Counted from the stretch's first letter, positions 45,701-54,380 are shown. The stretch is DNA of 64,000 nt from Ectothiorhodospiraceae bacterium (GCA_024234875.1 JACKNM010000015.1:100694-164693), one strand, 5' to 3'. The notes: generated by a model not told the origin, from the letters alone. Program-made: numbers and translations.

Positions 45701-47284
45701 ATGAACGTCCTGCTCATCGTCGTCGACCAGTGGCGGGGCGACACGCTCGCCCACCTCGGCCATCCCTGCGTTCGCACGCCGAACGTGTCACGCCTCGCCG
45801 CCCGCGGCGTGACGTTCACCGGTCACTACTGCCAGGGGGTACCGTGCGCCCCTGCGCGCGCCTCGTTGCTCACCGGAACCTATCCGATGACCCACCGTGT
45901 GGTGCGCAACGGTACGCCGCTCGACGCCCGCCTCGCCACCCTCGCGAGCGTCACCCGAGCCGCGGGGCTCGACCCGGCTCTCACCGGCTACACCACCACT
46001 GCGCCGGATCCCCGCGAGACGACCGCCGACGACCCACGCTACGAGACCCACGGTGACATCATGGACGGCTGGCGTCAGGTGCGACCGTTCGCCCCGGCAA
46101 AGCGACCGTACTTCGGATGGCTCTCCGGCCAGGGCTACGACGTTCCCGAGCCGCCCGAGCAGGCGTGGAACCCCCAACGCCCGGGTCAGGTCGCGAGCGA
46201 CGGCCCGCTCGACCTGCCGTTGCCGATCGCGCCGGAGCACACCGACACCGCGTGGTTCACCGACGGCGCCCTCGAGCACATCCGCGCCCATGCCGGACGG
46301 CCCTGGTTTCTGCACTACGGTGTCTACCGCCCACATCCACCATTCGTCGCCGCCGCGCCCTATCTCGCGCATTACCCGTGGCGCGCGATGCCGGCGCCGG
46401 TACGCGCCGCCACCCCGGCGGCGGAGGGCGCCCAGCATCCGCTGCTCGCGCACTACCTCGGGCGCATCGACCAGTCCAAGTTCTTCGAGAACCGCCACGG
46501 TCCGGTGGCTGCGATGGGCGAGGACGAGGTACGCCAGACGCGGGCCCAGTACTACGCGCTGGTGACCGAGGTCGACCATCACATCGGGCGGGTGCTCGAT
46601 CTGCTCGAGCGCAGCGGCGAGGCCGAGCGCACGCTCGTCGTCTTCACCAGCGACCATGCCGAGCAGCTCGGCAATCACTGGATGCTCGGCAAGCAGGGAT
46701 ACTTCCGCGACAGCTACCACATCCCGCTGATCGTGGTCGACCCGCGTCCCGATGCCGACGCCACCCGCGGTCGGGTCGTCGACGCGTTCACCGAGTCCGT
46801 CGACGTCATGCCGACCATCCTGGAGTGGCTGGGGCTCGAGGCACCACGCCAGTGCGACGGCGTGAGCCTCTTGCCCTGGCTGCACGGTGGCGCGCCCGAG
46901 CAATGGCGCCGAGGCGTGTTCTACGAGTTCGATTTCCGCGAGGTGATGGACCCGGTGGTTGAATCATCGCTCGGGGTCGACCTCGACGCATGTGGGGTGT
47001 CGATCTGGCAGGAGAGACGCTTCAAGCACGTCCACTTCACCGGTCTTCCCCCGCTGTTGTTCGACCTGGCAGCGGACCCGCACGAGCTGCACGACCTCGC
47101 CGGTAGCCCTGCACACCGCGACCCCCTGCTCGCGATCACCCAGCGCCACCTCTCCCACCGGATGGCCCATGCCAACCGCACGCTGACCGGCTACTGCGCC
47201 GGCGATGGGTTGCACCATCGTGGCGCCAGGGACGACGTTCCGCGCCGACTCGGCCAGCCGGCAGTGCACTCGCGACGGAGATGA
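45701..47284 (+). CDS. Type I sulfatase / phosphonate monoester hydrolase-like enzyme
   Basis: The 527-residue hydrolase has the sulfatase motif Cys49-Ala-Pro-Ala-Arg53, whose Cys would need conversion to formylglycine. Metal-ligand positions are present in VDQWRGD (Asp9) and SDHAEQLGNH, and KQGYFRDSYHIPLIVVDPRP supplies the Lys/His pair. Substrate could be a sulfate ester, phosphonate monoester or phosphodiester. There is no signal peptide, so it acts in the cytoplasm, consistent with uptake of its substrate by the transporter upstream. A GGAGG ribosome site precedes ATG 45701. Confidence 0.88.
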   Translation: MNVLLIVVDQWRGDTLAHLGHPCVRTPNVSRLAARGVTFTGHYCQGVPCAPARASLLTGTYPMTHRVVRNGTPLDARLATLASVTRAAGLDPALTGYTTTAPDPRETTADDPRYETHGDIMDGWRQVRPFAPAKRPYFGWLSGQGYDVPEPPEQAWNPQRPGQVASDGPLDLPLPIAPEHTDTAWFTDGALEHIRAHAGRPWFLHYGVYRPHPPFVAAAPYLAHYPWRAMPAPVRAATPAAEGAQHPLLAHYLGRIDQSKFFENRHGPVAAMGEDEVRQTRAQYYALVTEVDHHIGRVLDLLERSGEAERTLVVFTSDHAEQLGNHWMLGKQGYFRDSYHIPLIVVDPRPDADATRGRVVDAFTESVDVMPTILEWLGLEAPRQCDGVSLLPWLHGGAPEQWRRGVFYEFDFREVMDPVVESSLGVDLDACGVSIWQERRFKHVHFTGLPPLLFDLAADPHELHDLAGSPAHRDPLLAITQRHLSHRMAHANRTLTGYCAGDGLHHRGARDDVPRRLGQPAVHSRRR

Positions 47285-47328
47285 GCGGGGACCACGCGGC
47301 GTGGCGGCTTGGAGCCGTCCGGCCGTTC

Positions 47329-47405
47329 GGGGTCGGACCGACCTATCTCCTTGAACCGTTGAGAGTTCGGTGCAGGCAGTGAGACCTGGCGAGCCTCGCC
47401 GGGCT
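47329..47405. repeat. Dispersed repeat, copy 1
   Basis: It begins GGGGTCGGACCGACCTATCT (47329-47348) and continues with a looser match of about 60 bp to the copy at 59668, including GTGCAGGCAGTGAG and CTGGCGAG. It follows the sulfatase gene directly. Confidence 0.65.
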
Positions 47406-47508
47406 CGTCCGCCCGGCGTCATCCGACCGCGCCGACGAAGGGTGACGTCGCCGCCCAGATCCCACGGACTCGTGGCATTCCGACGGCGCGAGCGGTAGTC
47501 GCGAGGAT

Positions 47509-47535
47509 GGCGGGTCGGACGGGGTTTCGCCCGCC
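47509..47535 (-). terminator. Hairpin after the NADP-dependent oxidoreductase gene
   Basis: Arms GGCGGG (47509-47514) and CCCGCC (47530-47535) lie twelve bases past the minus-strand stop at 47547. There is no clear T-tract. Confidence 0.3.
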
Positions 47536-47546
47536 GCCAGCCATGC

Positions 47547-48593
47547 TCATTCGGTCGCTGTCTTGATCAGCGTCTTGCCGAAGTTGCCGCCCTTCAGCAT
47601 GTCCAGGAAGGCTTGTGGAGCGTTCTCGATGCCTTCGGTAATCGACTCGCGGTACTTGACCCGGCCGTCGCGGATGTAGCCCGAGACCTCTTCCAGAAAG
47701 GCCGGGAAGCGGTCGTAGTGGTCGGTGATGATGAAGCCCCGGACAGAAAGGCGCTGGGTCAGGATGGTCCGCCACAGGCGCGGCAGCCGGTCCGGCCCCT
47801 CGGCCCCGCCGAGGCCCATGCCACCCAGGTTGTACTGCGAGATCATTCCACAGACCGGGATGCGGCCCCAGACGTTCATCAGCGGCATCACGCCGTCGAG
47901 CGTCTTGCCGGCCACGTTCTCGAAATAGACGTCGACCCCGTCCGGGCACTGCGCCGCCAGCGCGTCGGTCATCGCCTTGCCGTCGGCCTGAGCGTGGTGG
48001 TCGATGCAGGCGTCGAGGCCGAGCTCCTCGACCGCGAACGCGCACTTCTCGGCGCCGCCGGCGACACCCACGACTCGGCAGCCGTAGATCTTCCCGAGCT
48101 GGCCGACGAGCGAGCCCACCGCACCGGTGGCGGCGCCGACGACGATGGTCTCGCCCTTCTTCGGGCGGCCGTGGTCCAGCAGGCCGACATAGGCGGTGAT
48201 CCCGGGCATCCCCAGGATGCCGATGGCGGTCTGGATCGGCGCGAGCGACGGGTCGATCTTGCGCACACCCTGACCTGACGCGGCCGCATGGGTGCACCAG
48301 CCGAACCGGCTCTCGACGATGTCGCCGACGGTGAACTTCGGGTTGTCGCTGGCGATGATCTCGGCGACGCACCCGGCTTCCATCTTGCCACCGACGGGCA
48401 CGGCGGCGGCGTAGGACTTCGACTCGTCCATCCGGCCCCGCATGTACGGGTCGAGCGATTGCCACAGGACACGCACGACGATGCCCCCGGCTGGCAGGTC
48501 CGGGATCGGCTTCTCCTCGATCCGGAAATCGCTCAGCTTCGGCGCTCCCTGGGGCCGTGCGGCCAGCACCACCTCTTTCATCATCGTGCTCAT
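47547..48593 (-). CDS. NADP-dependent oxidoreductase (MDR, curcumin/leukotriene-reductase type)
   Basis: The 348-residue enzyme belongs to the zinc-independent medium-chain reductases. Blocks include LDPYMRGRMDESKSY, GMPGITAYVGLLDHGRPK, a Rossmann motif GAATGAVGSLVGQLGK, and FENVAGKTLDGVMPLMN. These reduce the double bond of alpha,beta-unsaturated carbonyl compounds with NADPH. ATG 48593 follows AGGAGG on the minus strand; the frame is open further but lies in repeat sequence. It is a single-gene unit. Confidence 0.92.
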   Translation of the reverse strand: MSTMMKEVVLAARPQGAPKLSDFRIEEKPIPDLPAGGIVVRVLWQSLDPYMRGRMDESKSYAAAVPVGGKMEAGCVAEIIASDNPKFTVGDIVESRFGWCTHAAASGQGVRKIDPSLAPIQTAIGILGMPGITAYVGLLDHGRPKKGETIVVGAATGAVGSLVGQLGKIYGCRVVGVAGGAEKCAFAVEELGLDACIDHHAQADGKAMTDALAAQCPDGVDVYFENVAGKTLDGVMPLMNVWGRIPVCGMISQYNLGGMGLGGAEGPDRLPRLWRTILTQRLSVRGFIITDHYDRFPAFLEEVSGYIRDGRVKYRESITEGIENAPQAFLDMLKGGNFGKTLIKTATE

Positions 48594-48727
48594 CGCATCC
48601 TCCTGTACGGTCGCTGGCATCACACCTGTCCGGGGAACTGGCGCTCGCAAACTCGACATCAAGCGGTGGGGCAGCCTGCCGCGCCCTGCGCGCTCCGCCC
48701 ACGGGCACCGCGCCATTCTGCCACTCT
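48594..48727. other. Upstream region of the oxidoreductase gene
   Basis: This stretch contains the ribosome site of the oxidoreductase gene and must contain its promoter. Nothing else is apparent. The rest of this 394-bp intergenic stretch is the MITE-like element and hairpin described next. Confidence 0.4.
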
Positions 48728-48899
48728 GGGGTCGGACCAACCTATCTTGCTGTTTGCAAAGGGGTCGCGAGCGGCCGGAGTGACTCGGCGGCTCGGGATG
48801 GCGAGGCGAGACGCGTGCGTGGCCCGGGCGGCTGCCCGAAATCGATCAGCGCGCAGAAGGAGTTTGCTCTTGATCGATGGTTCGAGTCGGTCAGACCCC
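48728..48899. mobile_element. MITE-like element with short inverted ends (dispersed repeat, copy 2)
   Basis: The left end is GGGGTCGGACC (48728-48738), followed by AACCTATCT; the right end GGTCAGACCCC (48889-48899) is its inverted complement with one mismatch. Between them is an inner inverted repeat, arms ATCGATCA (48841-48848) and TGATCGAT (48871-48878). The 172-bp span has no coding potential. No clear target-site duplication is seen. The 20-bp left end also occurs at 47329 and 59668. Confidence 0.5.
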
Positions 48900-48922
48900 G
48901 CTTCTACACCGGGAAAGCGGGG
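48896..48922. terminator. Strong hairpin downstream of the PEP-CTERM gene
   Basis: Arms CCCCGCTT and AAGCGGGG form a perfect 8-bp stem with an 11-base loop, about 65 bp past the PEP-CTERM stop on the minus strand. It overlaps the right end of the MITE-like element. It might stop transcription, but no T-tract is visible. Confidence 0.4.
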
Positions 48923-48987
48923 GTTCGAGCCTGACGGTCGGGCAGAGGTTCCTCGGCGAGTCGCCGTCTGCCGCCGCGCGGGCTTCC

Positions 48988-49578
48988 CTAGTGCCGGCCG
49001 CGGCGTCGTGCCGCCGTGCCGCCGAGCGCGAGCAGGCCGGTCAGCATCAGCGCCAGAGATGCCGGCAAGGGCACCTCGCTCGACGGGAAGCTCGGGATCG
49101 ACAGCGTGATGGTGTCATTCGGAAGCGTGTAGACGTAGTTGCCGGTGGTCAGGCCGAGCGACGCCATGGTCGCGTTGGCGAAAGTGAACGACCCCGCCAG
49201 CGCATCGCCCGAGACATAGCCCTGCTGCACGTTGAACGCCAACCCGGGCCCGTTGACGTTGAGAATGTCGCCCGTTCGCAAGCCGGTCGCGGTGAGGCCG
49301 CCAGTACCGAAGGCTGGCGCTGTCAGGAGGCCCGTGTAACGGTCGTAGTCGCCGAAGAACGTACCGAAATTGCCGAACTGCGGATTGATCTGGGAGACCG
49401 AGCAGCAGCTGAACGTCGGCCCACTCAGACCCGTCAGGTCGAGACTACCGCTGAAGCTGAAGACGACGTCGGGCCCACTCTGGCTGGCATTGAAGATGAC
49501 TGCTGCGTGCGACGGCGCGGCGCCGACGAAGATGGTGAGCGCAGCGGCGAAACCGACGACTGACCTGAACATCCCCAT
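48988..49578 (-). CDS. PEP-CTERM sorting-domain secreted protein
   Basis: The 196-residue protein has a signal peptide (SVVGFAAALTIFVGAAPSHA), a beta-rich body with FSFSGSLDLTGLSGPTFSC, and a C-terminal sorting signal VPLPASLALMLTGLLALGGT followed by ARRRGRH, which is the PEP-CTERM pattern (Pro-containing motif, hydrophobic helix, basic tail). Such proteins are cut and anchored by an exosortase and occur with extracellular polysaccharide systems. The exosortase is not in the window. ATG 49578 was chosen to start the signal peptide. Confidence 0.88.
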   Translation of the reverse strand: MGMFRSVVGFAAALTIFVGAAPSHAAVIFNASQSGPDVVFSFSGSLDLTGLSGPTFSCCSVSQINPQFGNFGTFFGDYDRYTGLLTAPAFGTGGLTATGLRTGDILNVNGPGLAFNVQQGYVSGDALAGSFTFANATMASLGLTTGNYVYTLPNDTITLSIPSFPSSEVPLPASLALMLTGLLALGGTAARRRGRH

Positions 49579-49699
49579 GTCTCGACTCCCTTCGAAATTG
49601 CCGGGACTCCCCGGCGTCCCACAGCCCGAAGATTGGATCGACGCGAGAGTAGACCGGATTTCGGCGCCAGGCACAACCCGGGCGGGGCACCCGGCGGCG

Positions 49700-50045
49700 A
49701 AGGGGCGCCATCGCCGGACCGCTGGTGGCGCTCGACATGCGCGACCTCGACCTCGGGGACCTCACGCTCATCGCTTGCACCGCCTGGGACGAGCCGGTGT
49801 TCTCGAACCTCGTCGGCTACGTGGAGCGTGGCGAGACACGCCCCCTGCTCGCGAGGGCCTTTCCGCTGGAGCGTATCGCCGATGCGCAGCGTGAGTTGCT
49901 GGCCAAGCTCCATGTCGGCAACCTGGTGCCGATTCCGCCGCCGGGCTGGCGGGCGCGCGAGTCGGCAGCTCGACCGCCGCGCGCGAAGATGCGTCGGTGG
50001 TCGGGTTCTCCCCGGACGCGGCAGCGAGTCGATGCCGCGGTCTAG
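49700..50045 (+). pseudogene. C-terminal remnant of an MDR alcohol/quinone dehydrogenase
   Basis: From about 49704 the frame reads GAIAGPLVALDMRDL then DLTLIACTAWDEPVFSNLV, FPLERIADAQRELLAKLHVG and NLVPIPPPGW, which is the last quarter of a medium-chain dehydrogenase. The Rossmann and catalytic parts are missing, and about 35 unrelated residues follow the normal end before a TAG. An internal GTG at 49725 could still be translated, but the fragment cannot be an enzyme. Confidence 0.75.
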
Positions 50046-50680
50046 AGGCAGCTCCCGGCCTTGACCGCCAGCACCAGGTTCGCGGATGCCCACCGGCCGG
50101 AGTCGTCGTCCGACCGGCCGGACTCGGCGCCGGCGAGAACGAGCAGGTTGCCGCCCGGCGCGACCAGGAAGGAGACGGTCTCGTCCGGCAGGGTCAGCGA
50201 CAGGGTGTTCACGCCGGTCATCGACCAGGTGAACGCAATCGAGCCGAGCGGATCGCCGATGTCCTTGATGCCGCCGAGGCTCGTCACCACCTCGCCGACC
50301 TCGCTCCTGGTGAAGGTCAGGGTGCCGCTGGTGTCGGTCGAGAAGGTGGCGACGGCCTCGACCAGGCCACCGTTGACCCCGATCCAGCTACCGGTCCCAC
50401 TCGCGTCGGACGCACCGAATCCGGTCTCGAGGCTGAACACACAGTAGGTGGAGCCGGAGACGATCGTGGTCGACGTCGCCGCCGACTCGAGCGCCGCGAT
50501 GCGGGCCGCGTTGTCGTTGATGGCCGCGACGAGCGCGGCGAAGTTCGCGTTCACCTCGGCGGCGAGGGCGGGGGTTCCGGCCTGAAAGGACGTGATCGCG
50601 CCCGCATCGACCTCGCCTGCCACGGCGGAGGACGTCGTCAATCCGAGTCCGAGCGCCACTGCGACGGTCGCGGTCCGCAT
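50042..50680 (-). CDS. Secreted protein of unknown function
   Basis: The 212-residue product has a signal peptide (TATVAVALGLGLTTSSAVA), then a motif ITSFQAGTPALAAEVNANFA with a short coiled coil (LVAAINDNAARIAALESAA), followed by a beta-rich domain. The QAGTPA-x-A-x-EVN-x-NF motif recurs in many exported proteobacterial proteins, often near pili or adhesins, but I cannot name a function. ATG 50680 was chosen to begin the signal peptide. Its stop overlaps the stop of the dehydrogenase relic on the other strand. Confidence 0.68.
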   Translation of the reverse strand: MRTATVAVALGLGLTTSSAVAGEVDAGAITSFQAGTPALAAEVNANFAALVAAINDNAARIAALESAATSTTIVSGSTYCVFSLETGFGASDASGTGSWIGVNGGLVEAVATFSTDTSGTLTFTRSEVGEVVTSLGGIKDIGDPLGSIAFTWSMTGVNTLSLTLPDETVSFLVAPGGNLLVLAGAESGRSDDDSGRWASANLVLAVKAGSCL

Positions 50681-50760
50681 CGCCGTCCCGAGCCGCGGTG
50701 AGATTGGCGGCATCGCGCGAGGCCGGCAAATACGAAACGTGCTGCTTGCGGTCATGGTCA

Positions 50761-51246
50761 CTACTCCATCATCGATTCGATCACGATCACCGCCGCCGCC
50801 TCGTTCAACAGCGGGTCACGCCCGGCTTCGATCTCCGCGCCGTCGCGCGCGCCGTCCCCATCGGTGTCCGGGTCGAGTGGATCGAGGCCGGCGTCGATCT
50901 CGAAGCCGTCGGACAGACCGTCGGCGTCGGAGTCCGGGTTCAATGGGTCGGTTCCCGCGCTCGCCTCGGCGGTGTCCTCGACCCCGTCTCCGTCGTCGTC
51001 GGCGTCGCAGGCGTCACCCGCGCCGTCCGCGTCGGTATCGGTCTGGTCCGCGTTCGGGTGCGCCGGGCAGTTGTCCCGCGCATCCTCGATGCCGTCACCG
51101 TCGGCATCGACCACCGTCTCGACATACCAGACATCGGAGTCCCAGACGAGCTCGCCCCAGAGGCTCGCGGCACCACAGGCGGACGCCACGGTCACCAGAC
51201 CGACCGCGACCAGTGCGCGCGCGACGATGCGACGGACTACGGACAA
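50761..51246 (-). CDS. Thrombospondin type-3 repeat (calcium-binding) exported protein
   Basis: The 161-residue protein has a signal peptide with a possible lipobox-like end (ALVAVGLVTVASACGAAS), then tandem Asp-rich repeats: DADGDGIEDARDNCPAHPNA, TDTDADGAGDACDADDDGDG, PDSDADGLSDGFEIDAGLDP and PDTDGDGARDGAEIEAGRDP. These are thrombospondin type-3 calcium-binding units. TTG 51246 follows GAGGAGG. It is 80 bp upstream of the previous gene on the same strand, so the two may form an exported pair. The role is probably structural or adhesive. Confidence 0.82.
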   Translation of the reverse strand: MSVVRRIVARALVAVGLVTVASACGAASLWGELVWDSDVWYVETVVDADGDGIEDARDNCPAHPNADQTDTDADGAGDACDADDDGDGVEDTAEASAGTDPLNPDSDADGLSDGFEIDAGLDPLDPDTDGDGARDGAEIEAGRDPLLNEAAAVIVIESMME

Positions 51247-51448
51247 CGGCCAACCTCCTCGAAACGGCAGTGCCGGACCATAGCAGCCCCTGTCCCCGCC
51301 TCCGGCTCCCTCCCGCTCGGACTGCGCCCCAAACCGTGAACCCCGTCACACGAACGCGGCGCTCGTGCTCGGGCGCGGCGTCGAGGCGCCCGGGCGCGCT
51401 GGCTTCGCGACTGATCCGTCGTATTCCGTCGCGGTGTCGCCCTCGGAC

Positions 51449-52801
51449 TCAGTCCGGCCTCGGCCAGCAACGGTGCAGGCTGTCGATGACGTAAGGGTGG
51501 GCGTGGTGACGACCGCCCGAGGCCGCATGCCCGTCACGGAGGTGAGGATGGTCGGCCGGCAGGTCGTCGTGGCGGTGGGGCAGAACCTCCCGGTCGTCGC
51601 GCGGCCACAGCCACAGCCCGACGCCGATCCCGATCGCGGCCGGAATGGCGAGGATCAGGAGCGTCGCGCCGAGGCTCGTGTTGGCGCCGAGCCATCCGGC
51701 CAGCGGATAGGTGAACAGCCAGCACGCATGCGACAGCGCGAACTGCGCCGCGAACACCGAGGGGCGATCACCCTCGCGCGCCGAGCGCCGGAGCAGCCGC
51801 CCGGAAGGGGTCAGGATTGCGGAGTAGCCGAGCCCGAGGGCCAGCCAGCCGGCGAGAAGCACCCCCCATCCCAGGCCGGCGGTGAGCGCGACCAGTCCGA
51901 CGGCGACGAGCGTCGCCAGCATCAGGGTCGCGCCACCGACCATCACCGCGCGGTCGGTCCGCGCCTCGAGAAGCCGCGGCAGCGTCAGCGCCGCGACGAT
52001 GGAGCCCGCGCCGAACACGGCGTTGGCCAACGCCACCTCGCTCTCCGCGCCGCCGAACGTCCCGCGCACGATGACCACCGTGTTCACGATGACCATCGCG
52101 CCGGCCGCCGCGGCGGTCAGGTTGAGCGCGAGCAACCCCCGCAACCGCGGTGTCACGAGGTAGATGCGCAGGCCCTGGGTCATCCGGGCGTACACGCCCT
52201 GGTCCGACTCGGTGCGGGCGCCTGCTGGTAGCCGGCTCAGCATCACCGCGGCTGCCGACGCGAGGAATCCGAGCGAGGTTCCGGCGAACAACCAGTGGAA
52301 GCTCACCAGGACCAGCGCGGCCGCGGCGAGCGTCGGGCTGAGCAGGCTCTCGAGGTCGTAGGCGAGCCGCGACAGCGTAAGCGCCCTGGTGTAGCTGTCC
52401 TCGTCCGGCAGGACGTCCGGGATGGCGGCCTGGAAGATCGGCGTGAACGCGGCCGAGGCGCATTGGAGCACGAAGATGAGGACATAGATCTGCCAGACCT
52501 GGTCGACGAAGGGAAAGGCGAGCACGACGGCGGCGCGGACCAGATCGAGGGCGATGAGGGTCGGGCGCCGCGGGAATCGTTGGGCGAACGCGCTGGCGAT
52601 CGGCGCGACGACCACGTTCGTGATCATGCGCACTGCCAGTGCGGTCCCGAGCACCAGACCGGCATCTCCGCCGGCGAGATCGAAGGCGAGCAGGGCGAGG
52701 CCGACGGTCGCGAGACCCGCACCCAGGAGCGAGAGCACCTGCGCGGTGAACAGGCGCCGATACACGGGGTTGGCGAGTGGTGCGAGGATGCTATCGGTCA
52801 C
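51449..52801 (-). CDS. MFS metal exporter with His-rich C-terminus (NreB-like)
   Basis: The product of about 450 residues has roughly twelve membrane helices of the MFS type. The C-terminal cytoplasmic tail is rich in histidine (nine His within the last 45 residues, for example LPHRHDDLPADHPHLRDGH and RHHAHPY). That tail is typical of nickel exporters such as NreB. GTG 52801 (VTDSILAPLANPVYRRLF) was chosen because the family N-terminus starts there. It lies 59 bp after the metal-sensor gene with which it forms an operon. Confidence 0.82.
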   Translation of the reverse strand: MTDSILAPLANPVYRRLFTAQVLSLLGAGLATVGLALLAFDLAGGDAGLVLGTALAVRMITNVVVAPIASAFAQRFPRRPTLIALDLVRAAVVLAFPFVDQVWQIYVLIFVLQCASAAFTPIFQAAIPDVLPDEDSYTRALTLSRLAYDLESLLSPTLAAAALVLVSFHWLFAGTSLGFLASAAAVMLSRLPAGARTESDQGVYARMTQGLRIYLVTPRLRGLLALNLTAAAAGAMVIVNTVVIVRGTFGGAESEVALANAVFGAGSIVAALTLPRLLEARTDRAVMVGGATLMLATLVAVGLVALTAGLGWGVLLAGWLALGLGYSAILTPSGRLLRRSAREGDRPSVFAAQFALSHACWLFTYPLAGWLGANTSLGATLLILAIPAAIGIGVGLWLWPRDDREVLPHRHDDLPADHPHLRDGHAASGGRHHAHPYVIDSLHRCWPRPD

Positions 52802-52860
52802 TGACAGGCTCCAGGCCAGGGGGCGGTGCGGGCACCCCGGCGGTCGCACCAGCCGGTGGT

Positions 52861-53130
52861 CTACAGGTAACGGGAGATCTCCCGGAGCTCGACGTAGCGG
52901 CGGTGGAGCTCGGACGACGCAGCGTCGTCGGCCGCCAGACAACCCTCGATGTGGTCCTGGACGTAGACGCGCTTCGCTCCGCCGATCGCGTTGTAGACGG
53001 CCTGGAGCTGCTGCGCGACCTCGAGGCAGGGCCGGCCCTCCTCGATCATCGCGATGGTCTTGCGCAGGTGACCACAGGCCCGACTGAGGCGTCGGACGAC
53101 CGCGGTGTGCGATGGGTGATCGTGTGCCAT
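52861..53130 (-). CDS. CsoR/RcnR-family metal-sensing repressor (nickel-type ligand set)
   Basis: The 89-residue all-helical repressor carries His3, Cys35, His60 and Cys64 in the four ligand positions. RcnR uses His-Cys-His-His and the nickel sensor InrS uses His-Cys-His-Cys, so this set points to nickel or cobalt more than copper. ATG 53130 has a GAGGAG site upstream; the longer open frame above it is not similar. The palindrome at 53162-53184 is just upstream, and the exporter follows, so metal binding should release the operator and turn on export. Confidence 0.88.
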   Translation of the reverse strand: MAHDHPSHTAVVRRLSRACGHLRKTIAMIEEGRPCLEVAQQLQAVYNAIGGAKRVYVQDHIEGCLAADDAASSELHRRYVELREISRYL

Positions 53131-53161
53131 GTGCTCCTCACGTCGAGTTCGTGGACGGCAG

Positions 53162-53184
53162 GATATCCCCCCCGGGGGGATATC
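53162..53184. promoter_or_regulatory. C/G-tract palindromic operator of the metal-sensor operon
   Basis: A 23-bp perfect palindrome: arms GATATCCCCCC and GGGGGGATATC around a central C. AT ends flanking a C-run and G-run are the usual form of RcnR/CsoR/InrS-type sites. It is 32 bp upstream of the repressor start codon. Confidence 0.85.
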
Positions 53185-53696
53185 TGCCAGAGGAGGATGG
53201 GCGCGGACCGGTCGAGAACCGTCGTCATCAGCCAGGACCGGGCGACGCTTCCGACACCCGATCGCGACGCTGTCGTCGGTGGCGCGTCGGGTGCGTCGGG
53301 CGGGCACCGGTAGGCCGGGGACGGGCTCCGCTGGCAGGCGGTGTCCCCTCGGAGAATGGCGTCTGTGAAACGGCACTTGGCAGGCGTTGGCGCGCGAAAC
53401 TGCACCTGGGCACGGAGGCCGTGTCCACGGGCGGGGGTGGCACCCCGTCCCTACGGGGGCGCGCAGACTCCGGCACGGCTGTCCGCTCGCGACCGACACA
53501 CCGGCCCGCGCGGACCGCACCCCGGTCGAAGGTCGGGGCTCGATCGCATCCCGCGCCGTCGGCGCAGGCCGCGATGACGGCGGCAGATGCGATGTCGCCG
53601 GGCGATGCCTCGGTGAGCTCGCGCTCGACGATCTCGGTCGCGCGTGCCGATTGCTCTGGATGGTCCTGGGACAGGTAGCGGTCGCGACCGCGAAGG
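53185..53696. other. Unannotated region upstream of the metal-sensor operon
   Basis: This 512-bp stretch contains only overlapping GC-rich open frames with no family resemblance and no convincing start sites. No RNA gene or repeat was found. Confidence 0.45.
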
Positions 53697-54115
53697 GGAT
53701 CGCGGCTGGCGAGCGCGGTCTCGCTCGACCCCGACGACGCCGACCCGCCCTACGCGCTCGGCTTCCTGCACTACGCCAGCGGGGCCACGGCGCGCTCGCT
53801 CGAGCGCATGCGCCAGTGCGTCGAGCTCGACCGCAACCACGCGCCCGCGTACTTCTTCTAAGGGCTCGGGCTCATCCCGCTCGGGCGCACGTCCTGCTCG
53901 GCGACGCCGCCGCCGCGATCGAGGCGGCGCGAGAGGGGATCGCGACGAACGCGCCACCCACACAACCACGCGGTCATCTCGAGCGCACTCGCGCACCTCG
54001 TCCGCGTGGACGAGGCGCGGGCGGCGTCAGCGGGGGGCGGAACAGCCAGCGTGGCGTCTGAGTCAAGCTCGACCGCTTCGAGCGCATCAAGCTCGGCCGG
54101 TTGCCGCACAGGAAC
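53697..54115 (+). pseudogene. Decayed TPR protein
   Basis: TPR-like segments appear in successive frames: AVSLDPDDADPPYALGFLHY, MRQCVELDRNHAPAYFF, then a TAA and GLGLIPLG; after a frame change LLGDAAAAIEAAREGIATNA; after another, AVISSALAHLVRVDEARAA. These are canonical repeat features (LDP, Ala at turns), broken by a stop and two or more frameshifts, so it is a relic. It may be a partial copy of a TPR gene similar to the downstream barrel protein. Confidence 0.65.
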
Positions 54116-54380
54116 TCGGGCCGGGCGCGGACGCCGGGGCTGGAGGTGGCGCAGGATGCGGACCGCAGGCCGCTACCCTCGCGCCGTGGTCCGGCCCACG
54201 GAACTCTGGGCGCGGGCCGACCTGAAGGCGAGATGCGGGGTCGGTCGGCGGACCACGGGCGCCTGAGCGTGACCATTGCGTCGCACACCGGCCCTGAACA
54301 TAATCCGGCGCGGTGCGCCTGCAGGTCGTGGCGACTCGTGCCGGGTGCGCCAGGTTACCGCCCATGCCGGAGACGACGGG
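54116..54380. other. Region before the TPR-barrel gene
   Basis: No gene or repeat is clear in this 265-bp stretch; it presumably contains the promoter of the TPR-barrel operon. The ribosome site GGAG is at the right end. Confidence 0.4.

Noticed and set aside
48896..48935. GGGGGTTCGAGCC stretch resembling a tRNA T-arm
   Set aside because: No matching D-arm, anticodon arm or CCA-end context; the stem CCCCGCTT/AAGCGGGG is a simple hairpin.
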